A DNA stretch of 64,000 nucleotides, taken from positions 100,684 to 164,683 of the forward strand of contig CABKMN010000002.1 in NCBI GenBank assembly GCA_902373525.1. Direction: 5' to 3'. Both the position numbers and the translations under genes were made by a program. The DNA comes from an uncultured Bilophila sp. (GTDB lineage: Bacteria > Desulfobacterota > Desulfovibrionia > Desulfovibrionales > Desulfovibrionaceae). Shown one piece after another: positions 34,009-42,755 of this stretch. The notes beneath the pieces are model-generated. The model made no database searches. It had not been told where the DNA came from and saw only the letters and a program-made list of their open reading frames with translations. Each line of letters starts with the position of its first letter. Position 1 is the first letter of the stretch.

Positions 34009-34881
34009 TCAGGCTTTCGCGCGCTGCGGGATCAGCACCAGCAGAGCCACGCTGCCGAAAATCAGGGCGATCCCGACGAGCCCGGTCACGGAAACCGGCT
34101 CGTGCAGGAAAAAGATGCCCAGACAGGCCGCGCTCAACGGTTCCGCCAACCCGAGCGTCGAGGCCGTGGACGCCGCCGTGATCCGCAGTCCCGCGAGCGT
34201 CAGGGAAAACGCTACGGCGGTGGTCACCACCCCCAGATGCAGGGCCACGATCATCCCTACGGGCGAGGCCAGCCACGCCGCCGGGTACAGCCAGAACACC
34301 GGAAGCAGACACGCCCCGCAGATCAGGCACAGGACCATCATGACCGTTTCCGGCGGATTGTCCTGCGCCAGCGGCTTGCTGAACACGAAATAGCAGGCGT
34401 AGGAAAACCCCGCCCCGAGCGGCAGGAGCACGGCTTCGAGGTCGGCCCCGTCCGCCGCCCCGCCGTTGAGCAGGATCAGCCCGACGATGGCGATGGCCGT
34501 GGCGGGATACCAGATCGCGCGCGGGCGTTCCTTGAGCACGAACGCGCCGAGCACCGCGACCACGATGGGCGAAAAACCGAGAGCCACGACCGTCCCCACG
34601 GCCACCCCGGCGACGGATACGCCCTTGAAGAACAGAATCTGAAACCCGAGCAGGGCCAGCGCGGAAGGTCCCACAAGGCGCAGCGGCCAGTGTCCGGGCC
34701 GGGGCAGCAGCCCCCGCCACGCGCACCAGGCGAGCAGCGCCAGCCCGCCCCCGAGCATCCGCAGCGCGCCGATGGCGTAGGGCGTGGAACCTTCCGGGGC
34801 CAGCGCCTGCACCGTGCCGGTGGTGCTGAAACACAACGCCCCCAGCAGCACCAGCCACGGGCCGTACGAACGTCTCTCCAT
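34009..34881 (-). CDS. EamA/DMT-family permease
   Basis: This 290-residue inner-membrane protein has about ten helices and two EamA repeats: GALCFSTTGTVQALAP near the start and the second, about residue 150 onward, GAGFSYACYFVFSKPLA with ASTLGLAEPLSAACLGIFFLHEP. Such drug/metabolite transporters export amino acids, nucleosides or toxic compounds. ATG 34881 follows a GGGGGA run; an upstream in-frame ATG at 35028 is in Pro/Gly-rich sequence and is rejected. Substrate is unknown. Confidence 0.88.
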   Translation of the reverse strand: MERRSYGPWLVLLGALCFSTTGTVQALAPEGSTPYAIGALRMLGGGLALLAWCAWRGLLPRPGHWPLRLVGPSALALLGFQILFFKGVSVAGVAVGTVVALGFSPIVVAVLGAFVLKERPRAIWYPATAIAIVGLILLNGGAADGADLEAVLLPLGAGFSYACYFVFSKPLAQDNPPETVMMVLCLICGACLLPVFWLYPAAWLASPVGMIVALHLGVVTTAVAFSLTLAGLRITAASTASTLGLAEPLSAACLGIFFLHEPVSVTGLVGIALIFGSVALLVLIPQRAKA

Positions 34882-35076
34882 CTCGTCCCCCTCAAAAAGC
34901 GGCGGTCCGCGCCCTCGCGCGCCGGGGCCGCCCTTGGGCAGGGTCCCGCGTCCGCTTTCGGTAATCTCGCGTGCGCCGCGAGGCCCGCCCTTCCGCCGTT
35001 CGCGGGGTGGGGTCGGCTGCGTCCGCACGCGCGCCGACCCTATCCTATCCGGCCTTCCGCAACAAGGCGGGCGGCG

Positions 35077-35943
35077 TCACCGGGGCAGGGGCTTGCGCAG
35101 GCGGGAAGGCCCGAAATAGGTGGTGGCCCACGTCAGGGCGAGGACGAAGAGCGCGGCGAACAGGCTTGCCGCGATGTTCCACGGCCACGGCGCGGACAGC
35201 GAAAGCCGCATGATCAGCGTGCCGATGACGAACCCGGAATTGCGGAACACGGCGTGGAAACTGGGCATGAACCGCTGCGAGATGAGCACCAGCGCGATGT
35301 CCGCGAAAATCAGGACGGTGTAGATGGTCTCGAAAAAGGCCACGTCCTCGCCGGTCCGCGAGAACAGCACCAGATCGCGGACCGCGATGCCCACGAACAG
35401 CAGGAACAGCCCGAGGGAAATGAGCTTTTTGGACATGACGTACCGCATCTGCTCGCCGGGATCGGTGATGTAGTTCTGGTGGGTGCGGAGCTGGTAGTAG
35501 AAGCCGAGGCAGATGAAGATGACCAGCGCGCCCACGCCCGCCGAGGCGATGTGTACGACGGGCTCGATCCCGGCGGCGAGGCTGACGGGTTCGGGAAGTT
35601 TGGACAGTTCCTTGAAGGCGTCGCGCAGCAGGATGAGGGCCATGACCTCAAACTGTTTGCCGAGCGACTTGGAGAGCGAGCCGGAGATGGTCAGGATGAG
35701 CTCCATGACCTCCATGCCGAGAATGAGCGTAAAGGCGAGGTGGATCGCCTGAAAATGGCTCATGGGCGTGATGTGCGCGAGCCACGGCGGCAGGAGCCCC
35801 TGCCGGTTGGCCTCGATGCCGATCAGCCCCGCGAGGTAGACCACGAGGATCGCGGCGGCGAAGCCCCGCTGGGTGCGCGGATGCTCCCAGAAATGGTGGA
35901 TGATGTCAAAGATGTTGGTCAGCGGTTCGCATTTCTCGATCAC
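35077..35943 (-). CDS. Integral membrane protein of unknown function
   Basis: The 288-residue protein has six to seven predicted transmembrane helices, e.g. GFAAAILVVYLAGLIGI, IHLAFTLILGMEVMELILTI and SLGLFLLFVGIAVRDLVLFS. A HFWEHPRTQRG segment lies near the N-terminus. I do not recognise the family. There is no ATG in the right place; GTG 35943 is chosen with a GAGG site six bases upstream, because further upstream the frame becomes Pro/Arg-rich. It is co-directional with the EamA gene, 195 bp away. Confidence 0.65.
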   Translation of the reverse strand: MIEKCEPLTNIFDIIHHFWEHPRTQRGFAAAILVVYLAGLIGIEANRQGLLPPWLAHITPMSHFQAIHLAFTLILGMEVMELILTISGSLSKSLGKQFEVMALILLRDAFKELSKLPEPVSLAAGIEPVVHIASAGVGALVIFICLGFYYQLRTHQNYITDPGEQMRYVMSKKLISLGLFLLFVGIAVRDLVLFSRTGEDVAFFETIYTVLIFADIALVLISQRFMPSFHAVFRNSGFVIGTLIMRLSLSAPWPWNIAASLFAALFVLALTWATTYFGPSRLRKPLPR

Positions 35944-36397
35944 GTTCGGCCTCGGGCGCAGGGGTGGAAAGGGTGCGGTTGAAGGTTGAGGGGATGGGAA
36001 CGCCTCCGGCGGCAAGGGGACCGGCGTCCCCTTGACCCTCCTCCTTGGGGGGAACGTTTTGATCGGCCCGGATTCCACGGATGCGGCGTCTTGCGGAACG
36101 GCTGATCGCCGGGAACGTCGGAGGAGCCGTCCGGGAGACGGTCGCCTCCTGCCCGGCCTCCGGCGGCCTGCCGGAAACCCCCGTCGGTCCGCTGCGGGGA
36201 GACGGACTCGGCGTCCGGGGGACGGTTCCGTTTTCCGCCGTCCGGGGAGCGCGGGCCTGCGGGGCCGCCGCCCGGTCCGGGCGCGGCGAACGCGGTTTTC
36301 TGCGGCCCGTCGACGGGCCCCGCCGGTCAGCGGCGATGCGGGCGCGGAGACTGCGGGAACGCGGCGATGCCGGGGCGTGCTTGCTTCCCTAAGGCAA
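35944..36397. other. GC-rich intergenic region with inverted duplicate of cyclase-gene sequence
   Basis: This 454 bp gap contains 36083-36115, which matches the complement of 36840-36872 inside the diguanylate cyclase gene in 32 of 33 bases. Nothing else supports a gene here. Confidence 0.55.
36083..36115 (+). repeat. 33 bp inverted copy of a cyclase gene segment
   Basis: The 33 bases match the antisense of 36840-36872 with one mismatch and even translate in the same frame (RRLAERLIAG). The match stops abruptly on both sides, so it is a short inverted duplication rather than a gene. Confidence 0.75.
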
Positions 36398-38644
36398 TCA
36401 GGAATGATTGTCAAAGCGTGAGAAACGGATTTCGTCGTAGAACGAGAAGCGGTTCTTGCCCCTGTGCTTGGAGTGGTACAGGGCCTCGTCGGCCTTGCGG
36501 TACAGTCCGGCGAACGCGGCATCGTCGCCGGGCACGAGGGCGATCCCGATGCTGGCGGAGACGTCCATCTCGAAATCGACGAAGGCGTGCTCGATCTCCC
36601 GGAGCAGCGCGGCGGCCTTTCCGGCGATCTCGCGGCGGCTGGAAAGATCGGGGACGCAGACCATGAACTCGTCGCCGCCGATGCGGCCCACGATGTCCGA
36701 ATGCCGGAAGTTTCGCTGGAGCACGGCGGCGATGCGCACGATCACCGTGTCGCCCGCCGCATGCCCGAGGGTGTCGTTGACCGACTTGAAGTCGTCGAGG
36801 TCGAGGAGCAGCAGCGCGCAGGCGTGCGGTTCCCCGTCCTTCCCGGCGATCAGCCGTTCCGCGAGACGCCGCGCCGTGGCCTTGTTGTACAGCCCGGTGG
36901 CGCTGTCGCGTTCCGCCCGGTCGCGGAGGGAGAGCTCCAGCGTCTTCTGCATGTCGATGTCGATGAGCAGCCCCATCACCCGCACGGGCTCGCCGGACTG
37001 GCCGAACAGCGTACTGGCCTCGATGCGGTACCAGACGGCGCGGTGGGCGTCGGGGGAGGTTATCCGGGCCTCGCTCACGCCCTTGTCCTGCCCGCCGGCG
37101 AGACGGTGGAACAGGTCCTCCACACCGGGGCGGTCGTCGGGATGGACGTGCGTGATGAGCGCGGCGTCGCCCCGGAACAGGCAGCCTTCCTTGCCGAGCA
37201 GTTCCAGCCAGCGCGCCGACGCCGAAAGCCGGTCCTCGCGGATGTCCCATTCAAAGATGATGATGGCGTGCTGGTCCATGATGAACCGGTAGCGCTCGTT
37301 CGCGAGCTTCTCCCGTTCCATGAGCGCGTGCTGCCCCGTGGCGTCGAAGGCGATGGCGTAGCACCACAGCCGGTCTCCGTCGCGGACGAGGCGGCCCTTG
37401 TAATAGAACCAGACCAGCCGCCCTTCACGGGTCAGGGAACGGTATTCCAGCTCGATGGTGTCGCCGTACAGGATTTGCGTGCGGATGCCTTCCCGGACCT
37501 TGTCCCGGTCCTCTTCGAGGATGGTGTTGAGGAGCTTGTCCTGAAAGCGTTCCGCGAACGCCTCGCGGGTGTAGCCCATGAGGTCGAGATAGCCGGAGCT
37601 CATGTAATCGAGCGTGAAGTCCACGTCCGTATCCGACTTGAGCACCCCGCCGATCACGTTGTCGGTCAGGGCCCGCAGTTCGCGGTGCTTGCTCGCCAGA
37701 TGGCGCGCGTCCCGCCGCCGGATGCGGTAGATGTAGGCGAACAGGCCGATGAGCAGCAGGGCCAGCTTGCCGCTCAGGATGAAGGCCCGCTCCTTGGTCG
37801 TCGCGAACTGCCTGTCCAGTTCGTTTTCAGGAATAATGGCGAGCACGTACCAGCCGTTGATGCCCACGGGGACGTAGCTCAGATACAGGCCGCCGTCGGC
37901 TCCGGGGATGTGCAGCGCCCCGGTCTCGCCCACCGCCATGCCCTTGCGCAGCGGTTCGAGCCCCCGCCCGTCCTCTCCGGTGGACAGCTCGAAAAAATTG
38001 CCCCGGACGCCCAGCGGGGGCCGCAGGGGATTGAGCACGACGCCCCCGTCCCGCTCAATGACGTAGATGTAGCCCTTCCCGCCGAAGGCGTTGATGGTGA
38101 CGGCGCGGTTGAAGGCGTCCACCGAATAGGTGCCCGTCAGCACGCCGCGGGTCTTCCCGTCGAGCCTGATGGGCACGGCCATGGCGAAGCCCGGCACGCC
38201 GCCCGCACGCAGGGTGAGCAGGTTGGAGACGGACCGCCCGACGCGCAGGGCCTGAATGAAATGGGGCCGGTCCGCGATGCTGATGCGCGAGCCGTCGCTC
38301 CCGTAGACATCCCCGGTCGCGGTGACGATGTTGATGCGCAGGATGGACTGCTGGCGCGCGGCGATGCGGGCGAGTTCGAGGGACTGCGGGGAGAGGATGT
38401 CGGGCTGCACCGCCACGGCGTCGGCCAGAATCTCCAGCGTGGTGAACTTCTCCTCAAGCTGGCTGAGGAAGGAGGTCGCGCACTGCTCCGCCGCCTGCCG
38501 CAGATACATATACAGCGTGTCCCGGGCGTCGTGCCGCGAGCTGACGCTGAAATCCCAAAGCGACAGCGCCAGACCGCATCCGAAAAGAAGAAGCACGAAC
38601 ACGTTCATAAAAACCCGACCGACCGCGCGCAGCCAACGAGGCAT
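36398..38644 (-). CDS. Membrane diguanylate cyclase (Cache-PAS-PAS-GGDEF)
   Basis: The 748-residue protein has an N-terminal transmembrane helix, a periplasmic dCache-like sensor (about 45-310, with ADRPHFIQALRVGRSVSNLLTL), a second helix near 315-335, two PAS domains and a C-terminal GGDEF cyclase. The active-site motif is intact, GGDEF at 656-660, and RHSD five residues upstream (647-650) is an inhibitory I-site. It would convert 2 GTP to c-di-GMP in response to a periplasmic small molecule, subject to product inhibition. ATG 38644 has an AGGAGG-like site (GGGAGGAGGGAG). Downstream is the binding protein at 38781-39860 in the same direction, 136 bp upstream of it. Confidence 0.9.
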   Translation of the reverse strand: MPRWLRAVGRVFMNVFVLLLFGCGLALSLWDFSVSSRHDARDTLYMYLRQAAEQCATSFLSQLEEKFTTLEILADAVAVQPDILSPQSLELARIAARQQSILRINIVTATGDVYGSDGSRISIADRPHFIQALRVGRSVSNLLTLRAGGVPGFAMAVPIRLDGKTRGVLTGTYSVDAFNRAVTINAFGGKGYIYVIERDGGVVLNPLRPPLGVRGNFFELSTGEDGRGLEPLRKGMAVGETGALHIPGADGGLYLSYVPVGINGWYVLAIIPENELDRQFATTKERAFILSGKLALLLIGLFAYIYRIRRRDARHLASKHRELRALTDNVIGGVLKSDTDVDFTLDYMSSGYLDLMGYTREAFAERFQDKLLNTILEEDRDKVREGIRTQILYGDTIELEYRSLTREGRLVWFYYKGRLVRDGDRLWCYAIAFDATGQHALMEREKLANERYRFIMDQHAIIIFEWDIREDRLSASARWLELLGKEGCLFRGDAALITHVHPDDRPGVEDLFHRLAGGQDKGVSEARITSPDAHRAVWYRIEASTLFGQSGEPVRVMGLLIDIDMQKTLELSLRDRAERDSATGLYNKATARRLAERLIAGKDGEPHACALLLLDLDDFKSVNDTLGHAAGDTVIVRIAAVLQRNFRHSDIVGRIGGDEFMVCVPDLSSRREIAGKAAALLREIEHAFVDFEMDVSASIGIALVPGDDAAFAGLYRKADEALYHSKHRGKNRFSFYDEIRFSRFDNHS

Positions 38645-38780
38645 CGCTCCCTCCTCCCGAAACAGTCCCGCAACCATACACAAGGCGGAAGGAAAAGGCC
38701 ACCGACGAAATACCTTGAAAAAGCCGAAAAAAGGGAAGGCCGGAGCCTTCCCTTTCGGGGGTAGAGGAACGTGTCTCAAG

Positions 38781-39860
38781 CTACTTGTAGGAAGGCAGGG
38801 GCTTCTGGATGAGCTTCAGGAACGTGTCGGTCGCGTAGGAACCGCTTTCGACCTTCTTGAGCTCGGTCGGGGTGATGCTGCCGATCTCTGCGAAGAACTT
38901 GGCCATTTCGGACTGCCAGTACTGCGCCTTGCTCTGGCCCCTGGAGGCGTCGAACATCGCGAGCTGCTCGTCGAGATTGGCCACGGGGTGCGTCTGGAGA
39001 TCGAGCAGGGACAGTTCGGCGGAATAATCCTTGCCCGCCCATTCCATGAAGAAGCGCCGGTATTCGGGAACGAGGGATTCCAGCGGCTCGTTCTGGATCA
39101 TATCCGCGGCGCGCAGGTAGATGGACAGGAACTTGGCGGTCACTTCGGGATGCGCGTCGGCGTACTTGCGGTCCGCGACGAGCACGCAGGGGCTTGCGAG
39201 CTTGCACAGCTTGGGATTGCCCGCGAGCACCCAGCCCTTGGCTTCGCCCACATAGGCGTGCGGGGCCCACAGAACCGCGCCGTCGCCGATGCCGTTCTCG
39301 AAGGCGCTGAGCGCCTGCGCCTGATCCATGTTCTTGAGCACGATGTCCTTTTCGGTGAGGCCGAGGACGCGCAGCCACACGCTGAGCGCGTAGTGGGCCG
39401 ACGACACCGTGGTGGTCAGGAAGGTCTTGCCCTTCACGGTTTCGGGACTGCCGAGGACGTCGGGATAGTCCTTGTTCCAGCCCTTCACCTTGGCGATGGG
39501 GCTGTCCGGGCGGACCAGCACGCGGTTGATGAGGGCCTCCTCGTTGGCGTTGCCGATGACGTAGGTGTCATACCGGAGCGCGCCCATCATGGCGGGCACC
39601 GCACCCATCGCGGCGTAAACCCACTCTCCGGCGGGGAGCGCGTTCAGGATCGCCATCCCGGAGCCGAAGTACAGGATTTCGATGTCCAGCCCGACTTCCT
39701 TGTCCCAACCCTTTTCCTTGGCATACCAGATGAGGAAGGTTTCGTGTTCGTCCATCCACGCGGTACGGACCTTGGTCAGGCCGGAAGCGGAGGCGGGAAC
39801 GCTGATCATGAGGCACAGCAACAGGGCGACGCAACAACTGAAAAAACTTCTGAGGCGCAT
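38781..39860 (-). CDS. ABC-type periplasmic binding protein (NMT1/TauA-like), paralogue
   Basis: The 359-residue exported protein has a signal peptide of about 26 residues (MRLRSFFSCCVALLLCLMISVPASA) and is clearly paralogous to the product of 24561-25607: both share DEHETFLIWYAK, GWDKE, TTT-SSAHYAL and FLK-terminal segments. AGGAGAA precedes the ATG at 39860. It is probably expressed from the promoter at 40000-40028 and has no transporter partner beside it. The next gene downstream is the Cache-GGDEF cyclase, so it may deliver ligand to that periplasmic sensor; this is inference. Confidence 0.85.
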   Translation of the reverse strand: MRLRSFFSCCVALLLCLMISVPASASGLTKVRTAWMDEHETFLIWYAKEKGWDKEVGLDIEILYFGSGMAILNALPAGEWVYAAMGAVPAMMGALRYDTYVIGNANEEALINRVLVRPDSPIAKVKGWNKDYPDVLGSPETVKGKTFLTTTVSSAHYALSVWLRVLGLTEKDIVLKNMDQAQALSAFENGIGDGAVLWAPHAYVGEAKGWVLAGNPKLCKLASPCVLVADRKYADAHPEVTAKFLSIYLRAADMIQNEPLESLVPEYRRFFMEWAGKDYSAELSLLDLQTHPVANLDEQLAMFDASRGQSKAQYWQSEMAKFFAEIGSITPTELKKVESGSYATDTFLKLIQKPLPSYK

Positions 39861-39999
39861 ACGGTTCTCCTGTTTGAAAGGGGTTTCCCTGCGGAACGGA
39901 CCGGCGGCGGGCACCTCCCCTGCTCCTGTTTTCCGGCGTTCCGCGTCCAGCCGCCGTTTGAAGAAAAAATCCGAAACGGGGCGTTCAGTTCATTTTTCA

Positions 40000-40028
40000 T
40001 TTATAATTACAGTGTGTTAAATGAACAA
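40000..40028 (-). promoter_or_regulatory. Candidate sigma-70 promoter of the binding-protein gene
   Basis: Leftward reading gives TTGTTC (40023-40028), 17 bases, then TATAAA (40000-40005). It lies about 140 bp before the ATG. Confidence 0.55.
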
Positions 40029-40283
40029 ACAGCGTATTTTATCGTATATATACATATATCTATGTAAGGCTGTATTACTATTTTATCTTTATATTTTACA
40101 ATCTTACTATAAACAGCTTACAAACAGAACAGATAATCAGAACAAATCTGGTCTATTTCATAAATATACTTTTATTTCATATAATTATAGAATATGATGG
40201 TGATCATTTCCTCTCAATCACTTGCTTATTGATATATCAAAAGGCGTCGTCTTTTGTCCAGTGATATATGAGAGAAAAAGCGC

Positions 40284-40313
40284 AAAAAAATCGCGCCCGG
40301 ATGTCCGAACGCG
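40284..40313 (-). terminator. Terminator of the nar-tehA-like operon
   Basis: Leftward reading shows CGCGTTCGG, ACAT, CCGGGCGCG as a stem-loop with a central mismatch, followed by ATTTTTTTG. It lies 41 bp past the TehA-like stop. Confidence 0.8.
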
Positions 40314-40354
40314 AAAAAGAATGTAAATACAAATAAATATATGTACGCAAAAAA

Positions 40355-41422
40355 TCAGGCTCTCGGGCACTCCCCTCTGATGAGCGAGATCAGGATGGTG
40401 ATGGCCATGCCGCAGAAAACCCCGAACCACGCGATCAGCGCGACGGCGACGAAGGCTTCGGGCAGGGGCATGAGGAAGTCGAGGTTCAACGCCTTGGCGA
40501 GCATGGTGGTACAGGCGGTGTACATCCCGAGCGGGAACACCATGCCCCAGTACTCGGGGGTATACGAGGACGGGAACTTACGCACGCCGTGCCGCCAGAA
40601 GCCGAGCAGAAACAGCATCGGCACCCAGAAGGTCGCGGTGGCCCACGCCATGAGCGTCACCCCCTTGATGAAGGGGAAGAACTCCATGAGCAGCGGCGAC
40701 GCGCCCGGATGCGAGAGCAGTTCCGCGCCCGCCAGCGTGGTGATCGCCACGGCTCCGGCATTGATCCAATAGGTGGGGCTGAGCTGTTCCGGCTCCAGCC
40801 CCTTGAACGCAAACCTGTAAAATATCATTGTGATAACAAGTAGATACAGCATAAAGCCGAGCAGAAACAGCGCCGTGAACGCGAAAAAGGCGACCTCCCG
40901 GTCCCACGCCGTCCGGTCAATCAGGATGCAGCCGAGGATCACGATGGCCTGCGTGCTCACGGTGGCGACCAGCCACGCGCCGTTGATGCCCTTGCCGAGC
41001 GGCGGCTTGGGCTCGTCGGTGAACACGAAGTAGAACACGCCCCACAGGATCGCAATCCACAGCGCGCTCCCAATCCAGAACAACGCCTCCCCCGTCGCGG
41101 GATCGCCGCCGAGCAGCACGAACTGGTTGCCGAGGATGCAGACGCCCGCAACCACGGTGAGGAAGCCCGGCCCCGCCCCGTGGCTCCGAAAGTCTCCGAA
41201 GAAGCGTTTCGGGAACACGATCAGCCGCAGGAGGTACAGCGCCGCCAGCCCCGCGCACAACGCCGCGTTGAGCAGGAACAGCACCCGCGCGCCGATGGGG
41301 TAGTCCAGCAGGTGCAGGGCCACGGACACGATGCCCGTGGACATGACCATCGCGAAGTTGGCGGGAGCCTGCGCCTCAAGCAGCGTCAGAAAGCGTCCGC
41401 CGAGGGTATTAGAGTCCGGCAT
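40355..41422 (-). CDS. TehA/SLAC1-family (TDT) membrane channel/transporter
   Basis: The 355-residue protein has ten predicted helices of the tellurite-resistance/dicarboxylate transporter (TDT, TehA) family, e.g. ANFAMVMSTGIVSVALHLL and NAGAVAITTLAGAELL. Family members include plant SLAC1 nitrate/chloride channels. It overlaps narI by 14 bp and has its own GGAGG site, so it is the last gene of the nar operon; no narK transporter is present. A role in moving nitrate or nitrite is inferred. TehA proteins can also give tellurite resistance. Confidence 0.85.
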   Translation of the reverse strand: MPDSNTLGGRFLTLLEAQAPANFAMVMSTGIVSVALHLLDYPIGARVLFLLNAALCAGLAALYLLRLIVFPKRFFGDFRSHGAGPGFLTVVAGVCILGNQFVLLGGDPATGEALFWIGSALWIAILWGVFYFVFTDEPKPPLGKGINGAWLVATVSTQAIVILGCILIDRTAWDREVAFFAFTALFLLGFMLYLLVITMIFYRFAFKGLEPEQLSPTYWINAGAVAITTLAGAELLSHPGASPLLMEFFPFIKGVTLMAWATATFWVPMLFLLGFWRHGVRKFPSSYTPEYWGMVFPLGMYTACTTMLAKALNLDFLMPLPEAFVAVALIAWFGVFCGMAITILISLIRGECPRA

Positions 41423-42071
41423 ACCGCCTCCGATAAATCTGGAAGGGGCGCAGGGCGTACGTGACCGGCACGCTGAAGATGTGGACCAGACGGCTGAACG
41501 GCACCAGCGCGAACAGGGTGAACGCGCTCACCACATGCACCTGCATGAACGCGGGCACGCCTTCCATCAGGGCGACGTCGGGCCGGAAGGCCACGAGGCC
41601 CCGCAGCCACGGCCCGATGGTCGTGAATACGGGGAAATGGGCCACGTACGCCTGATAGAACCCGGTGCAGCCGTTGAGCAGGATGAGGAGCACGACGATC
41701 ACGTCCATCGGGGTGGTCGTGGCCCGGACGCGCTCGTTGTCGAAGCGGCGCCACAGCAGAATGCCCAGCCCGATCACGACCAGCGGGGCAAGGATCATGC
41801 CCATGCCCACGGCGAGCACGGTATGGGCCTCCACGGAAATCCGCAGGGCGCGCATCACGCTTTCGGGCGTAAGCAGTCCGGCCACATGGCCGAAGAACGA
41901 CAGGATGATGGCGTAGTGGAAGAGGAGCGACCCCCGCCGCAGCCATTTCTTTTCGAAAAATTCGCTCGACCGGGCGTTCCAGTCGCCGGGCCACGCCGCA
42001 TAGCGCAGGATCAGCCCCGCGATCAGCAGCGTCGTGCAGATGTATGGGTAATAGGCAAACCAAAAGTTCAT
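41409..42071 (-). CDS. narI: Respiratory nitrate reductase gamma subunit (cytochrome b)
   Basis: This 220-residue membrane subunit has five helices and bis-His heme ligands, in HYAIILSFFGHVAGLL and HVVSAFTLFALVPFSRLVH. It oxidises quinol and passes electrons to NarH. A strong AAGGAGG site precedes the ATG. It is separated from narJ by 123 bp that includes a hairpin. Confidence 0.94.
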   Translation of the reverse strand: MNFWFAYYPYICTTLLIAGLILRYAAWPGDWNARSSEFFEKKWLRRGSLLFHYAIILSFFGHVAGLLTPESVMRALRISVEAHTVLAVGMGMILAPLVVIGLGILLWRRFDNERVRATTTPMDVIVVLLILLNGCTGFYQAYVAHFPVFTTIGPWLRGLVAFRPDVALMEGVPAFMQVHVVSAFTLFALVPFSRLVHIFSVPVTYALRPFQIYRRRYAGL

Positions 42072-42138
42072 ATGACCTCCTTGCGAAAAGGGCTTCGTCC
42101 TCCGGCGAGCGGGGGCCGCGCTCTTGACGTCGATGGAA

Positions 42139-42182
42139 TGGGGAGAGGAAGCCCCGCTTCAGAAACGTGCCCCCCTCTCCCC
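42139..42182 (-). other. Intra-operon G-rich hairpin between narJ and narI
   Basis: GGGGAGAGG (42140-42148) pairs with CCTCTCCCC (42174-42182). With no T tract it may be a transcript-stability element or weak attenuator in the narGHJI transcript. Confidence 0.45.
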
Positions 42183-42194
42183 GGCGGCGTCCCC

Positions 42195-42755
42195 CTACTC
42201 CGCAAGCGCCTCCAGCCGGGCGGGGAGCCGCTGCTCGGGGACGAGACCGAGGACGGCGACGAGGGGGCGGAACAGGGATACGTAGGGGCTGGCGGGGTGC
42301 CGGGCCTCCAGCGCGGCGTAGACGCCGAGAAGCTCCTTGCCGAAGCCTTTGAGAAACACCCCTCGCGCCCAGTCCGGGGCGAGGGAAAAGAATTCGAGCA
42401 CCAGAGGCAGATAGTCCGGGAGAACGCCCCGCCTCGGCTCGAACCCCGCGTCCCGGTACAGTTCGTTCAGCCCGGCCAGCGCACGCCCCAGCCGGGGATC
42501 GTCCCCGTACCGGTGCCACGCAAGGGACAGGCCGCACCGCTTGTCCATGTCGAACACCGCCACATGGTCCTGACGCAGCTTCGTCAGCCCGAGCGAACGG
42601 GACGCCCGGATGAACGCCCGCAGCGGGCAGGCCCGCACCACGGGCAACAGATCGCACAGCTCCTCAAAGGAGCGCGTCTGCATGAAAAAATCGTCGCCGG
42701 GGTAGTGCAGCAGCCCGGATACGGCAAGCAGAAAATCACGGTCGGCGTCGTTCAC
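42195..42755 (-). CDS. narJ: Nitrate reductase molybdenum-cofactor assembly chaperone
   Basis: This 186-residue cytoplasmic chaperone binds apo-NarG and NarI during cofactor insertion. It has the helical NarJ/DmsD-type fold, DFLLAVSGLLHYPGDDFF and DHVAVFDMDKRCGLSLAWHRYGDDPRLG. The start is GTG, whose first bases overlap the narH stop (GTGA), so translation is coupled. It is a chaperone, not part of the final enzyme. Confidence 0.9.
   Translation of the reverse strand: MNDADRDFLLAVSGLLHYPGDDFFMQTRSFEELCDLLPVVRACPLRAFIRASRSLGLTKLRQDHVAVFDMDKRCGLSLAWHRYGDDPRLGRALAGLNELYRDAGFEPRRGVLPDYLPLVLEFFSLAPDWARGVFLKGFGKELLGVYAALEARHPASPYVSLFRPLVAVLGLVPEQRLPARLEALAE

Larger units (their letters stand above)
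39861..40354. other. AT-rich intergenic region upstream of the binding protein
   Basis: This 494 bp gap is strikingly AT-rich between 39980 and 40260. It contains a leftward promoter (40000-40028), a palindrome TTGATATATCAA (40229-40240) and the terminator after the TehA-like gene (40284-40313). No gene or riboswitch was recognised. Confidence 0.6.

Noticed and set aside
35944..36522. N-terminal extension of the membrane protein upstream of 35943
   Set aside because: Arg/Pro-rich and unlike a membrane protein; GTG 35943 has a ribosome-binding site and the recognisable protein starts there.
39861..40354. FNR box at TTGATATATCAA (40229-40240)
   Set aside because: The half-sites fit TTGAT/ATCAA but are 2 bp apart rather than 4, and the palindrome is at the end of an operon, not at a promoter.
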